From the NCBI GenBank assembly GCA_014879435.1, contig JACSSB010000264.1, forward strand, positions 1-9,071: DNA of 9,071 nucleotides, in the 5' to 3' direction. This DNA is from Phycisphaerales bacterium (GTDB taxonomy: Bacteria > Pseudomonadota > Gammaproteobacteria > Competibacterales > Competibacteraceae). The notes below the pieces were generated by a model. It searched no databases, was not told the origin of the DNA, and saw nothing but the letters and a program-made list of their open reading frames with translations. Position numbers and translations under genes: made by a program. Shown piece after piece: positions 1 to 6,863 of the stretch (positions are counted from its first letter, which is position 1; every line of letters starts with the position of its first letter).

Positions 1-1725
1 ACTGTGCCGATCGATAATGCCCGGCTGCAGGGGTTACAGACCATGGCCGCACGGGTGTTGGCAGCAGCACAAAGCGCTTCTGCCAAATCTGACCGACAGT
101 GGATGCCAGAAGCCGAAAAAATAAACGGCCAAACCAAAGTCACTGTTTTACGTCGCTTTAGCCTTGGGGCTTTGCTGACGAATAGCTATTGGTACAGTAG
201 CGTCGCCACCGCCGAGATCCTGTGCGCGATACGCACTGCCGCCGCTCAAGCCGGAATCGGTGAGGTGGTAGCGACCGATGCCTGTCAGTCGCCTTTGCTC
301 ACTGCCTTGTTGAATCGATCTGCTACTACTCTTCGCAGCACGGCGGCTGATCCGCCGGTCTCTGGCATCGATCCTTTGGTACAGCAGTCCTTGCAAGCCA
401 GTGCCGATATTACTGAGGCACCTTGCGACACGGATACGCCTGTTGGTTGTCTAGAACCGACTTCCGCCGTGTTACAGGAACGCCAGAATGCGGCCAAGCA
501 GATTAAGACCTTGCCACGAGAAGAGCCGAGCGATGCGGCCATACTACCACCGACGGGGGTAAGCGCCAGCGATGGCTTGTTCTCTGATCACATACAAATC
601 ACTTGGAATCCCGTAGCTGCTGGTGTTACCTCTTATCAGGTATACCGCGATTACCTGTCTATCGGTTCATCCCCCACAACCTCTTTTGAGGATAGTGATG
701 TTGCACCTGGTCTTATTTATTCCTACATGATCAAAGCGTGCAACAGCAATGAATGCAGCAGTTTTAGCACCGCTGACTCCGGTTTCGTTCAAACCGAACA
801 AACCACAACGTACCTAGTCAGTACCACAGCCGGTTCTGGTGGAACCATCAGCCCATCCACAAGAACAGTAAACCAAGGCGCGAATACCAGTTTCACCATC
901 ACTCCCAACAGCGGCTACCAAATCGTCTCCGTCACCGGTTGTGGTGGTAGTCTCAACGGTACCACCTACACCACTAGCCCGATCACTGCCAATTGCACCG
1001 TCAGCGCTAGCTTTAGCCCCATATCTCCAACGACTACTTATCTCGTTAGCACCACGGCCAGTTCTGGTGGAACCATCAATCCATCCACGAGAACAGTGAA
1101 CCAAGGTGCGAACACCAGCTTCACCGTCACTCCCAACAACGGCTACCAAATCGTCTCGGTCACCGGTTGTGGCGGCAGTCTCAATGGTACTGCTTACACC
1201 ACCGGCCCGATCACTGCCAATTGCACAATCAGCGCTAGCTTTAGTCTTGTATCCCCAACCACTTCTTATGAGGTTACGGCTACCACTACCAATTTCGGCG
1301 GCATCATCAGTCCAGCCTCGCAAACGGTCAACCAGGGCGCGACCGCTAGCCTCATGCTGAATCTTAATTATGGTTACCAAATCGCCTCGATTAGCGGCTG
1401 CGACGGCAGCCTCAATGGCACCACCTACACCACTGGCCCGATCACTGCCAATTGCACGGTTACCGCTAGCTTCCAAGTCGCCTCCTATCTCGTAACAGCC
1501 ACTGCAGGCTCTGGTGGCACCATCAGCCCAAGCTCGCAAACGGTCTCTGACGGCATGACCACCAGCTTCACCGTTACCCCATCATCCGACAATTACTACC
1601 CTTATATCGACAGCAGTAACACGAGCTGCGGTGGCAATCTCAGCGGAGGATACCCCTCCTACATCTACACCACCGGCTCAGTCACTGCCGACTGTACCGT
1701 CAGCATCAACTTCGTCTTCGACTAG
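1..1725 (+). CDS. C-terminal part of a secreted repeat protein (FN3 plus four InlB-B-like repeats), 5' end outside window
   Basis: The frame is open to base 1 and ends with TAG at 1723-1725. A GTG at base 4 could formally start it, but there is no visible SD or signal peptide, so the gene most likely begins upstream. Numbering residues from that GTG, about 1-180 match nothing I recognise. About 182-263 form a fibronectin-III-like domain (PPTGVSASDG, then ITWNPVAAGVTSYQVYRD). Residues 267-573 are four tandem repeats of about 76 residues with the pattern GGTISPS..TVNQG..TSFT.TP..GY.I.SV.GCGG..NG..YTT.PITANCTV.ASF, typical of divergent InlB-B (Listeria-Bacteroides type) repeats. Each repeat keeps one Cys near its middle (GCGG, GCDG or SCGG) and one near its end (NCTV or DCTV), which suggests a disulfide and therefore a location outside the cytoplasm. 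The repeats and FN3 suggest adhesion or scaffolding, but substrate and partner are unknown. No catalytic domain is visible in this part. Confidence 0.8.
   Translation, partial: TVPIDNARLQGLQTMAARVLAAAQSASAKSDRQWMPEAEKINGQTKVTVLRRFSLGALLTNSYWYSSVATAEILCAIRTAAAQAGIGEVVATDACQSPLLTALLNRSATTLRSTAADPPVSGIDPLVQQSLQASADITEAPCDTDTPVGCLEPTSAVLQERQNAAKQIKTLPREEPSDAAILPPTGVSASDGLFSDHIQITWNPVAAGVTSYQVYRDYLSIGSSPTTSFEDSDVAPGLIYSYMIKACNSNECSSFSTADSGFVQTEQTTTYLVSTTAGSGGTISPSTRTVNQGANTSFTITPNSGYQIVSVTGCGGSLNGTTYTTSPITANCTVSASFSPISPTTTYLVSTTASSGGTINPSTRTVNQGANTSFTVTPNNGYQIVSVTGCGGSLNGTAYTTGPITANCTISASFSLVSPTTSYEVTATTTNFGGIISPASQTVNQGATASLMLNLNYGYQIASISGCDGSLNGTTYTTGPITANCTVTASFQVASYLVTATAGSGGTISPSSQTVSDGMTTSFTVTPSSDNYYPYIDSSNTSCGGNLSGGYPSYIYTTGSVTADCTVSINFVFD
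802..1725 (+). repeat. Four tandem ~228-bp coding repeats
   Basis: The units are 802-1029, 1030-1257, 1258-1482 and 1483-1725. Units 1 and 2 have the same length (228 bp) and differ at 9 of 76 residues by hand count. Units 3 and 4 are more diverged, and unit 4 carries a short insertion around its Cys. The gradient suggests that units 1 and 2 come from the most recent duplication. The reverse strand of this block also lacks stop codons over a long stretch, which is a by-product of the repeated codons. Confidence 0.85.
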
Positions 1726-1750
1726 AAGATGTCAATTACCTCCTCCCTAA

Positions 1751-1774
1751 CCCTCTCCCCCACAAGGGAGAGGG
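1751..1774. repeat. GC-rich hairpin repeat, copy 1 (possible terminator)
   Basis: Arms CCCTCTCCC (1751-1759) and GGGAGAGGG (1766-1774) form a perfect 9-bp stem with a 6-base loop, 26 bases after the stop of the repeat protein. No T-run follows directly, so it is not a classical intrinsic terminator, although it may still stop or stabilise transcripts. A near-identical copy lies in inverted orientation at 8260-8282, so this is a dispersed repeat. Confidence 0.7.
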
Positions 1775-1836
1775 GATTCGCCCATAGCCCCAAATTTTTA
1801 GCAGACAGCCCTCTCTAACAACTTGCCTCCTAGAGG

Positions 1837-1866
1837 TTGCTTCTAGCGTTTACCCTGGCTTATAAC
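1837..1866 (+). promoter_or_regulatory. Candidate sigma-70 promoter for the lipid-transport operon
   Basis: A -10-like TATAAC (1861-1866) matches five of six consensus bases. A weak -35-like TTGCTT (1837-1842) lies 18 bases upstream. It is the best candidate in the 188-base gap ahead of the operon. The -35 matches only about half of its consensus, so this is tentative. Confidence 0.35.
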
Positions 1867-1913
1867 CATCAGCCCATCCCTACTTTCGAGGATGACATGA
1901 CTGGCGGTGAACC

Positions 1914-3059
1914 GTGACAGGGTCTAACCCGTTTTCAACCTCAGAATCCGCGACTGTCCGCCGCGAGCAGGACTGTTACTACTGCGCTGGCTACTGGACC
2001 TTAGCTGGTATTGAGGCATTCAATCCTCAGCAGCTACTCAGTCCACCACCATCCAACAAATTGACGCTGGATGGCTCCGACATCCAGGCCATCGATACTG
2101 CTGGTGCGCTGCAACTGCTGAATTTGCTCGCAGCACTAGAGCGAGGCGGCCGCCAAGTACAATTGATTGGCTTGCAAGAGGAACATCGGCAATTGCTGGA
2201 GTTGGTGCGAGAGCGCCGCGCCACCGCTGGCAAGCTGCCACCACCGTCACCAACACCCAACTGGCTGGAGCGATTAGGCCGAAAGGTGTGGTATCACCTG
2301 CGACACGGTGGCGATTTTCTGACCTTCGTCGGGGAAGCAGCGCTGGCACTGATGTGGCTGATCTCACATCCCCACCGCTTCCGCTGGCGGGCACTGTTCG
2401 GCAACATCGAAACTGCAGGCGTGTACGCCCTACCCATCGTTGCACTGTTAGCTTTTATGATGGGGGTGGTCATCGCCTATCAGGGTGGCCGTCAACTGGA
2501 ATTCTACGGGGCCAACATCTTCATCGTCGAAATGGTGTCGTTGACCATGCTGCGGGAATTGGCGCCGCTGATTACCGCCATCATCGTCGCCGGTCGCACC
2601 GGCTCGTCCTATACCGCACAGATCGGCACCATGCAGGTCACCGAAGAAGTGGATGCACTGCGCACCATCGGCATCCCCCCCATGCATCTGCTGGTCCTAC
2701 CCAAACTGCTGGCCCTGATCGTGGCACTGCCACTGTTGACGCTGTTCGCCGATGCGCTGAGCGTGTTCGGTGGCATGGTCGTGGCCCAAACCATGCTGGA
2801 TGTAAGTTACGGCGATTTTCTCGCGCGCTTCCCGAAAGTGGTCACCCTCACCTCGTTCTTGATCGGCATCGGCAAGGCCCCCGTATTCGCCATCATCATC
2901 GCCCTGGTCGGCTGTTATCAGGGATTCCAGATACGTGGTGGTGCCGATAGCGTCGGTCGGCAAACTACGGTCAGCGTGGTGCAATCCATCTTCTTGGTCA
3001 TCGCCGCCGATGCCCTGTTTTCGGTGGCGCTGGGTAATGTGGGCCTATGGCGCCGCTGA
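1914..3059 (+). CDS. MlaE-family lipid ABC transporter permease with N-terminal STAS (MlaB-like) domain
   Basis: This is the inner-membrane permease of an MCE-type lipid transporter, 381 residues. GTG 1914 is the first possible start because an in-frame TGA lies at 1908-1910; the SD is weak (GGCGGTG just upstream). Residues about 27-98 form a STAS domain with the characteristic DTAG at 61-64 (in ..IQAIDTAGALQLL), the part played by the separate MlaB protein in E. coli. After a Pro-rich linker (109-115), residues about 125-381 are the MlaE permease: hydrophobic segments near 168-190, 255-285, 310-335 and 352-375, and the family's conserved stretch at 215-253 (ELAPLITAIIVAGRTGSS, then EEVDALRTIG). 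It overlaps the ATPase gene by 13 bases if that starts at 3047, as expected for coupled translation. Family assignment is firm; the transported lipid and the direction of transport cannot be read from sequence. Confidence 0.93.
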   Translation: MTGSNPFSTSESATVRREQDCYYCAGYWTLAGIEAFNPQQLLSPPPSNKLTLDGSDIQAIDTAGALQLLNLLAALERGGRQVQLIGLQEEHRQLLELVRERRATAGKLPPPSPTPNWLERLGRKVWYHLRHGGDFLTFVGEAALALMWLISHPHRFRWRALFGNIETAGVYALPIVALLAFMMGVVIAYQGGRQLEFYGANIFIVEMVSLTMLRELAPLITAIIVAGRTGSSYTAQIGTMQVTEEVDALRTIGIPPMHLLVLPKLLALIVALPLLTLFADALSVFGGMVVAQTMLDVSYGDFLARFPKVVTLTSFLIGIGKAPVFAIIIALVGCYQGFQIRGGADSVGRQTTVSVVQSIFLVIAADALFSVALGNVGLWRR

Positions 3060-3844
3060 GCACGCACACAATGGATAAAGTGATCGAAATTCGCGACCTA
3101 CGCACGCGCTACGGCGCAACGATCATCCATGATCATCTGGATCTCGATGTGTATCGAGGCGAAATTGTAGCGCTAGTCGGCGGTAGCGGTTCTGGCAAGA
3201 CCACCCTGCTGCGAGCAGTGATCATGCTGCTAAAACCAGTGGCAGGCTCGATCAAGCTGTTTGGACAAGAGATCGTCGGCATCAACGACCGTGCAGCATT
3301 CCGGCTACGCCGACGTTTCGGTATGCTGTTCCAACAGGGGGCGCTATTCAGTTCGCTGACGGTGAGGGAAAATGTAGCGGTGCCGCTGCGCGAGCACACT
3401 CGGCTATCGGCGCGACAGATCACGGAAATTGCCGATCTCAAGATCGCGCTGGCCGGGCTACCGGCGGATACCGGCAAGAAATTGCCACGCGAACTGAGCG
3501 GCGGCATGCTCAAACGCGCTGCTCTGGCGCGGGCGTTGGCACTCGATCCGGCGCTACTGTTTTTGGACGAGCCAACCTCGGGCCTCGATCCAGTCAGTGC
3601 AGGTGCCTTCGATGAGCTGCTGGTTCAACTCAAAGAGTCACTGGGACTGACGGTGGTGATGGTAACCCACGACCTGGACTCACTGTGGGATGCCAGCGAC
3701 CAAGTGGCGTTCTTGGGTGAAAAACAGGTCATCGGCTACGCACCGATGGCTAAGCTGGTGATGGACGAGCACCCCCTGATCCAGGCTTATTTTGAGGGGC
3801 CACGCGGTCGCACAGCACGGGAGCGGGCATGTACAGCAAAGTAA
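3047..3844 (+). CDS. MlaF-type ABC transporter ATP-binding protein
   Basis: This is the cytoplasmic ATPase that powers the neighbouring permease, 265 residues from ATG 3047. All nucleotide-binding motifs are intact: Walker A GGSGSGKT (45-52), Q-loop FQQGALF (95-101), signature LSGGM (150-154, followed by LKRAALARAL as is typical of MlaF), Walker B LLFLDE (170-175), D-loop SGLD (178-181) and switch His208. An alternative start at ATG 3071 (MDKVIEIRDL) would begin where family members normally do and remove the overlap with the permease gene. Neither start has a strong SD, so the first eight residues are uncertain. The stop overlaps the MCE gene by 16 bases. The length and motifs show an active ATPase and not a degenerate subunit. 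Confidence 0.95.
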   Translation: MAPLSTHTMDKVIEIRDLRTRYGATIIHDHLDLDVYRGEIVALVGGSGSGKTTLLRAVIMLLKPVAGSIKLFGQEIVGINDRAAFRLRRRFGMLFQQGALFSSLTVRENVAVPLREHTRLSARQITEIADLKIALAGLPADTGKKLPRELSGGMLKRAALARALALDPALLFLDEPTSGLDPVSAGAFDELLVQLKESLGLTVVMVTHDLDSLWDASDQVAFLGEKQVIGYAPMAKLVMDEHPLIQAYFEGPRGRTARERACTAK

Positions 3845-4815
3845 ATTACGCCTTGGTGGGCCTGTTTGTCGTCCTATTGGGCGTGGCAACATTGTGGGTG
3901 GTGTTCTGGCTGACGGTGGGTGTCGAAAGCAAGAGCTACGACCGCTATCGGGTCTATTTTCACGAATCAGTGGTGGGACTGAACCCTAAGGCAGCCGTCC
4001 GCTATCGTGGGGTGCAAGTCGGGCAAGTAGAATCGATCCGGCTCGATCCCGCCGATTCTGATCAGGTGGACGTGGTGTTGGATATCGAACGCGGCGTTCC
4101 GATCCGACGCGATACCATCGCCACTCTGTCCAAGCTGGGTTTGACCGGAGTGGCATCGGTGGAATTGAGCGGTGGTGGTCAGTCGCTGCCCTTAGAAAAA
4201 GAGCCAGAACAAGAGCTGCCCATCATTCTGGCCGGACCGTCGCTGGTAGCCCGGCTAGACGATGCCTTTAACAACGTCATCACGCACGCCAATAGCCTGT
4301 CACAACGTCTCGAACAGATGTTGGATGAGAAAAATCAGGCCGCGCTAACCCAGATTTTGCAGCATATAAGCACGATCACTGGAGCGGTCGCCGACCGCTC
4401 CGACAGCCTGCGCCAAACTCTGGAGCATGTGGAAGCCTTTAGCGGCACATTGGCGAAACACGCGGTACAATTTGGTAAAACGCTGGATCAATTGACCGCG
4501 ACTCTGGAGGGAACCGGCGATCTGGGTCCACAGCTTCGATCAACCTTGAAGGATTTTCAGGCGGGTGCCCAAGCAGTGCGTCGAACGGCAGAAACCTTCA
4601 ACCGAGCCGGCCAGGATTTGAGCACGCTGGCCAAGATTGGAGAGCAGGAATTACAACAGCTCGGGCAAAATACCGTGCCCGCATTTGATACGCTGCTTGT
4701 AGAAGCCCATGGCCTCATGGAAACCCTGCAACGCGTGGCCGAACTGATGGAGGAACATCCTCGCGCCCTGTTGTTAGGCAAGCCTAGCGGCCAACCGGGG
4801 CCGGGAGAAAAATGA
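3829..4815 (+). CDS. MlaD-family MCE-domain protein, long form with coiled-coil tail
   Basis: This is the periplasmic lipid-binding subunit of the transporter, anchored in the inner membrane. ATG 3829 has a good SD (GGGAG, 3819-3823, 5-base spacing) and lies inside the end of the ATPase gene. Residues 7-30 form one transmembrane anchor. About 39-118 is a single MCE domain (VRYRGVQVGQV at 57-67, then a TLSKLGLTGVASVEL segment). About 145-305 are long amphipathic helices, probably coiled coil. The C-terminus has EEHPRALLLGKP (308-319), a pattern common near the end of such proteins. At 328 residues it is much longer than E. coli MlaD (about 180), so it has one MCE domain plus a helical extension. 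From known MCE proteins I infer a hexameric ring with a central lipid channel, the helical tails reaching toward the outer membrane. Confidence 0.92.
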   Translation: MYSKVNYALVGLFVVLLGVATLWVVFWLTVGVESKSYDRYRVYFHESVVGLNPKAAVRYRGVQVGQVESIRLDPADSDQVDVVLDIERGVPIRRDTIATLSKLGLTGVASVELSGGGQSLPLEKEPEQELPIILAGPSLVARLDDAFNNVITHANSLSQRLEQMLDEKNQAALTQILQHISTITGAVADRSDSLRQTLEHVEAFSGTLAKHAVQFGKTLDQLTATLEGTGDLGPQLRSTLKDFQAGAQAVRRTAETFNRAGQDLSTLAKIGEQELQQLGQNTVPAFDTLLVEAHGLMETLQRVAELMEEHPRALLLGKPSGQPGPGEK

Positions 4816-4855
4816 TGTCCATTGTCATTTCCAAAAGAAACCACTATCGATCAAA

Positions 4856-4860
4856 AAGGG
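4856..4860 (+). promoter_or_regulatory. Ribosome binding site deciding the lipoprotein start
   Basis: AAGGG lies 6 bases before GTG 4867. The upstream alternative, TTG 4822, has no SD at a suitable distance. This favours GTG 4867 as the real start. Confidence 0.55.
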
Positions 4861-4866
4861 TGGAAT

Positions 4867-5514
4867 GTGTGGAATAAACCGGTCTTGCGCCTTGCGCACG
4901 CAGGTGAGCGCCGCTGGCTCCGTTTCGGCTGGGCGCTGCTGGCGGCGCTAACGCTGAGCGGTTGTCTTCTTCCTCGGGACAGCTCGCCGCCGCAACAGAG
5001 CTACTTACTGGATGTAGCAGATTTCAAATCGCTACCGACCCGGCGCTCCAGTGACAAGATCCTGTTGGTGACCGTCTCCAAGGAGGCGCCTGGCTTCGAC
5101 ACCAACCGCATTGCCTACACGCGGGAGCCGTTGAAGCTGGATTACTACCAAGACAGCCATTGGAGCGACACCCCGGCCAAGATGCTACTACCGATCCTGA
5201 TACGCGCCTTTGAAACTACTGGAGCGTTCAAGGCCGTGGTTTCGCCGCCCTCGCCCAGTCTGGCCGACTACCGCGTAGATGTGGACATCATCCGCTTACA
5301 ACAGGAATTGATGACCCAGCCCAGCCAAGTGCAGTTCGTTGCACGCATCAAGGTACTGGATATGCGAAACCGGCATGTGTTGGCGACTCGGGTCTTCCAA
5401 ACAGCGGAACCCGCTCCCAGCGAGAATGCCTACGGCGCAGCCCAAGCGGCCAATACCGCTGTGCACAAGGTACTCGAAGAAATGATTCCGTTCGCATTGC
5501 AATACACGCAATGA
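4867..5514 (+). CDS. ABC-type transport auxiliary lipoprotein (PqiC/DUF330-like)
   Basis: This is the probable outer-membrane partner of the MCE transporter, 215 residues from GTG 4867. The start was chosen because of the SD at 4856-4860 and because it gives a normal lipoprotein signal: a basic N-region (ERRWLR), a hydrophobic core (FGWALLAALT) and the lipobox LSGC with lipidated Cys33 (codon 4963-4965). TTG 4822 would add 15 residues and is less likely. The residue after the Cys is Leu and not Asp, consistent with Lol sorting to the outer membrane. The mature part fits the ABC_trans_aux family: SYLLDV near the start, then RIAYTREPLKLDYYQDSHWSDTP in two parts, and a conserved C-terminal half. 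The gap from the MCE gene is 51 bases. Its presence where canonical Mla operons have mlaC makes this a hybrid of Mla-type and Pqi-type organisation. Confidence 0.85.
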   Translation: MWNKPVLRLAHAGERRWLRFGWALLAALTLSGCLLPRDSSPPQQSYLLDVADFKSLPTRRSSDKILLVTVSKEAPGFDTNRIAYTREPLKLDYYQDSHWSDTPAKMLLPILIRAFETTGAFKAVVSPPSPSLADYRVDVDIIRLQQELMTQPSQVQFVARIKVLDMRNRHVLATRVFQTAEPAPSENAYGAAQAANTAVHKVLEEMIPFALQYTQ

Positions 5515-5582
5515 CCGAGTATGCAACGATGATTCATCCATCCAGGCAACTGGTTTCCTAACCCACCGATGGAGCGCGTGTC

Positions 5583-5819
5583 ATGATGTACATTTCTGGA
5601 ACCATCGCCGACGTAATCGACGACGGCGCCACCGCAACACTGATCTTGGACACCGGCCAGATCAAGCACCACTTACAGGCTAACGCTGGCCTGCTAGCCG
5701 AAGCCCTGACTGCGCTTTACGGGGATGACTGCATCGGCAAGTCCGTTGCGGTCCAATGCGAGGGGACGGTACTCACCAGCATTGAGATCCCCGGCGCTGC
5801 GCCCAACTACACCATTTAA
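5583..5819 (+). CDS. Unrecognised 78-residue protein
   Basis: I do not recognise this protein. It starts at ATG 5583 (or the adjacent ATG 5586) behind a GGAG SD at 5571-5574 with 8-base spacing, and ends with TAA at 5817-5819. It has no signal peptide, membrane segment or known motif. It alternates short beta-like stretches (MYISGTIADV, TATLILDTGQ, KSVAVQCEGTVLTSIEIP) with one helical stretch (NAGLLAEALTALYG), which would suit a small beta-barrel or OB-like fold, but that is a guess. It lies 68 bases after the lipoprotein gene on the same strand, so it could be co-transcribed with the operon. It converges on pyrF with a 52-base gap. The good SD and normal codon use make it a likely real gene. 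Confidence 0.65.
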   Translation: MMYISGTIADVIDDGATATLILDTGQIKHHLQANAGLLAEALTALYGDDCIGKSVAVQCEGTVLTSIEIPGAAPNYTI

Positions 5820-5871
5820 CTGGCTCCAAGCGGGGCAAAAGCACCGGAATCGAACAGGATGGAGTGATCGG

Positions 5872-6582
5872 TCAGGCGAGAGCGGCGCCCATCTGCTCCT
5901 GAATCTGTTTGACGACGGCCAGTGGGTCGGACGCATTGCGGATGGGGCGTCCGACCACCACATAATCCGCACCATTGCGGATGGCCTGATAAGCCGATGC
6001 AATCCGCTTCTGGTCGTCCTCCTGAACAGTATCGTTGCTTCCTGGCCGAATTCCCGGCGTGACAATCAGGAATTGCTCACCCAGCTCTCCACGTAAGCGT
6101 GGTGCTTCCAAGCCCGATGACACCACACCATCGCAACCCAGGTCCAAAGCTTTCCGCGCCCGCAAATAAACCAAATCCTCGATGGTTCCGGTAAAGCCCA
6201 TGGCCCGCATATCGGATTCATCGAAGCTGGTCAGGACCGTCACCGACAAAATCCGGGAATCACCGCGCTCTTGAATAGCGGCCCGTAAGATGGAGTCATT
6301 GCCGTGTACCGTGATAAAGGTGGCGCGCCGATTCCGTAGTTCGCGCACGGCCAGCGCCACGGTCTCAGGAATATCGAACAGCTTCAAATCCACCATGACG
6401 CGGTGTCCACGCGCCAGAATCGCTTCGACGATGGGCAGTCCGCCAGCCAGAAACAATTGCAAACCGACCTTGTAGAAGCGCACCTGATCGCCGAGGCGAT
6501 CCAGCCAGCGTTCGGCTTCACTTGGGGAATCGACATCGAGCGCGAAGATCAGACGTTCTTCCAACGGAATATTTTTTGCCAT
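5872..6582 (-). CDS. pyrF: Orotidine 5'-phosphate decarboxylase
   Basis: This enzyme catalyses the last step of UMP synthesis, OMP to UMP plus CO2, in the cytoplasm. At 236 residues it has normal length for the short bacterial type. The catalytic signature is intact: Asp16 (ALDVD), Lys38 (YKVG), and DLKLFDIPET with Asp65, Lys67, Asp70 and Thr74, the Asp-Lys-Asp network that acts across the dimer. The phosphate-binding parts TPGIRP (175-180) and VVGRPI (209-214, Arg212) are also present. The start is ATG 6580-6582 on the reverse strand, with an AGG about six bases upstream; AGGTCAT occurs twice there in tandem. It converges on the 78-residue gene and diverges from the fic region. No other pyrimidine gene is visible, so it looks like a stand-alone pyrF. 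Confidence 0.97.
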   Translation of the reverse strand: MAKNIPLEERLIFALDVDSPSEAERWLDRLGDQVRFYKVGLQLFLAGGLPIVEAILARGHRVMVDLKLFDIPETVALAVRELRNRRATFITVHGNDSILRAAIQERGDSRILSVTVLTSFDESDMRAMGFTGTIEDLVYLRARKALDLGCDGVVSSGLEAPRLRGELGEQFLIVTPGIRPGSNDTVQEDDQKRIASAYQAIRNGADYVVVGRPIRNASDPLAVVKQIQEQMGAALA

Positions 6583-6621
6583 GATGACCTAATGACCTGA
6601 TGAGCTGTTGATCGTGGAATT

Positions 6622-6648
6622 TCCCTCCCTGCTTTGTTTTAGGAGGGA
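6622..6648 (+). promoter_or_regulatory. Hairpin that would sequester an AGGAGG Shine-Dalgarno
   Basis: TCCCTCC (6622-6628) pairs perfectly with GGAGGGA (6642-6648) around a 13-base loop. The right arm contains most of an AGGAGG (6641-6646) and the first base of ATG 6648. On the plus strand this could block initiation at 6648 or 6651. On the minus strand it would lie in the pyrF leader. It may instead be only another member of the local CCCTCC/GGAGGG repeat class. No T-run follows. Confidence 0.4.
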
Positions 6649-6863
6649 TGATGCGCGCTGACGGATTCAAACACGCTGTACTGGGGAAGTCCCCTTCTCT
6701 GGGAAGACGAATCCTAAGTCATGATGCGCTTCGTCACAATGCAAGGGGTGATCATGGCTCATTCACGCAAACCGCCAGCACGGCGACATACGCAGACAAT
6801 TTGGTGGACATTTTCTTGGACAATTTTTCGTTTAATATTGCTATAAGTAATACTGATCATTGA
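6648..6863 (+). CDS. Doubtful 71-codon small frame
   Basis: The frame starts with two adjacent ATGs (6648 and 6651) immediately after an AGGAGG at 6641-6646; ATG 6651 has the better, though short, spacing of 4 bases. It ends with TGA at 6861-6863. The product is polar, without hydrophobic segments or motifs, and I recognise nothing in it. Its last part (VDIFLDN) resembles the start of the Fic protein (VDILPDI) because of the duplicated DNA motif there. It overlaps the 30-codon frame at 6754-6846 in another frame, so at most one of the two is likely to be a real gene. Confidence 0.2.
   Translation: MMRADGFKHAVLGKSPSLGRRILSHDALRHNARGDHGSFTQTASTATYADNLVDIFLDNFSFNIAISNTDH
6754..6846 (+). CDS. 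Possible 30-residue membrane peptide
   Basis: ATG 6754 follows AAGGGG (6743-6748) with 5-base spacing, and the frame ends with TAA at 6844-6846. The product has a strongly basic first part (SRKPPARRH, residues 4-12) and a hydrophobic, Trp-rich end (WWTFSWTIFRLILL, residues 17-30), the layout of a single-span membrane peptide or of the first residues of a truncated membrane protein. I recognise no family. Its stop overlaps the candidate fic -10 box. It could be a real small protein, the remnant of a larger gene, or chance; a 30-codon frame with an SD is not rare. Confidence 0.3.
   Translation: MAHSRKPPARRHTQTIWWTFSWTIFRLILL

Noticed and set aside
814..1539. Long reverse-strand open frame (241 codons) opposite the tandem repeats
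   Set aside because: It exists only because the repeated codons of the forward gene avoid stops on the other strand. It is rich in Gly, Ala, Asp and Ser without motif or SD, and the forward frame has clear domain patterns.
802..1725. Tandem units considered as a CRISPR array or satellite
   Set aside because: The units are 228 bp, in frame, and conserved at protein level without unique spacers. They are protein-domain repeats.
2288..2950. 220-codon forward frame inside the permease gene
   Set aside because: It is rich in His and Arg with no family pattern, and lies fully within a permease frame that has all conserved motifs. It is a shadow frame of high-GC coding DNA.
4815..4877. ATG 4815 overlapping the MCE stop codon as lipoprotein start
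   Set aside because: It opens a different frame that stops after 20 codons (TAA at 4875-4877) and encodes no signal peptide. GTG 4867 gives a proper SD and lipobox.
5029..5056. Peptide SLPTRRSSD in the lipoprotein, identical to a known translated sequencing-adapter artefact
   Set aside because: The DNA here uses other codons (CCG ACC CGG CGC TCC AGT GAC) than the adapter would give, and it sits inside a continuous, family-consistent reading frame. It is a chance peptide match and not contamination.
5495..5513. CATTGC/GCAATG hairpin over the lipoprotein stop codon as a terminator
   Set aside because: The stem is only 6 bp with a 7-base loop and no T-run, so it is no stronger than chance.
5725..6096. 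123-codon forward frame overlapping the pyrF end
   Set aside because: It lies mostly antisense to the catalytically intact pyrF and shows no motif or SD.
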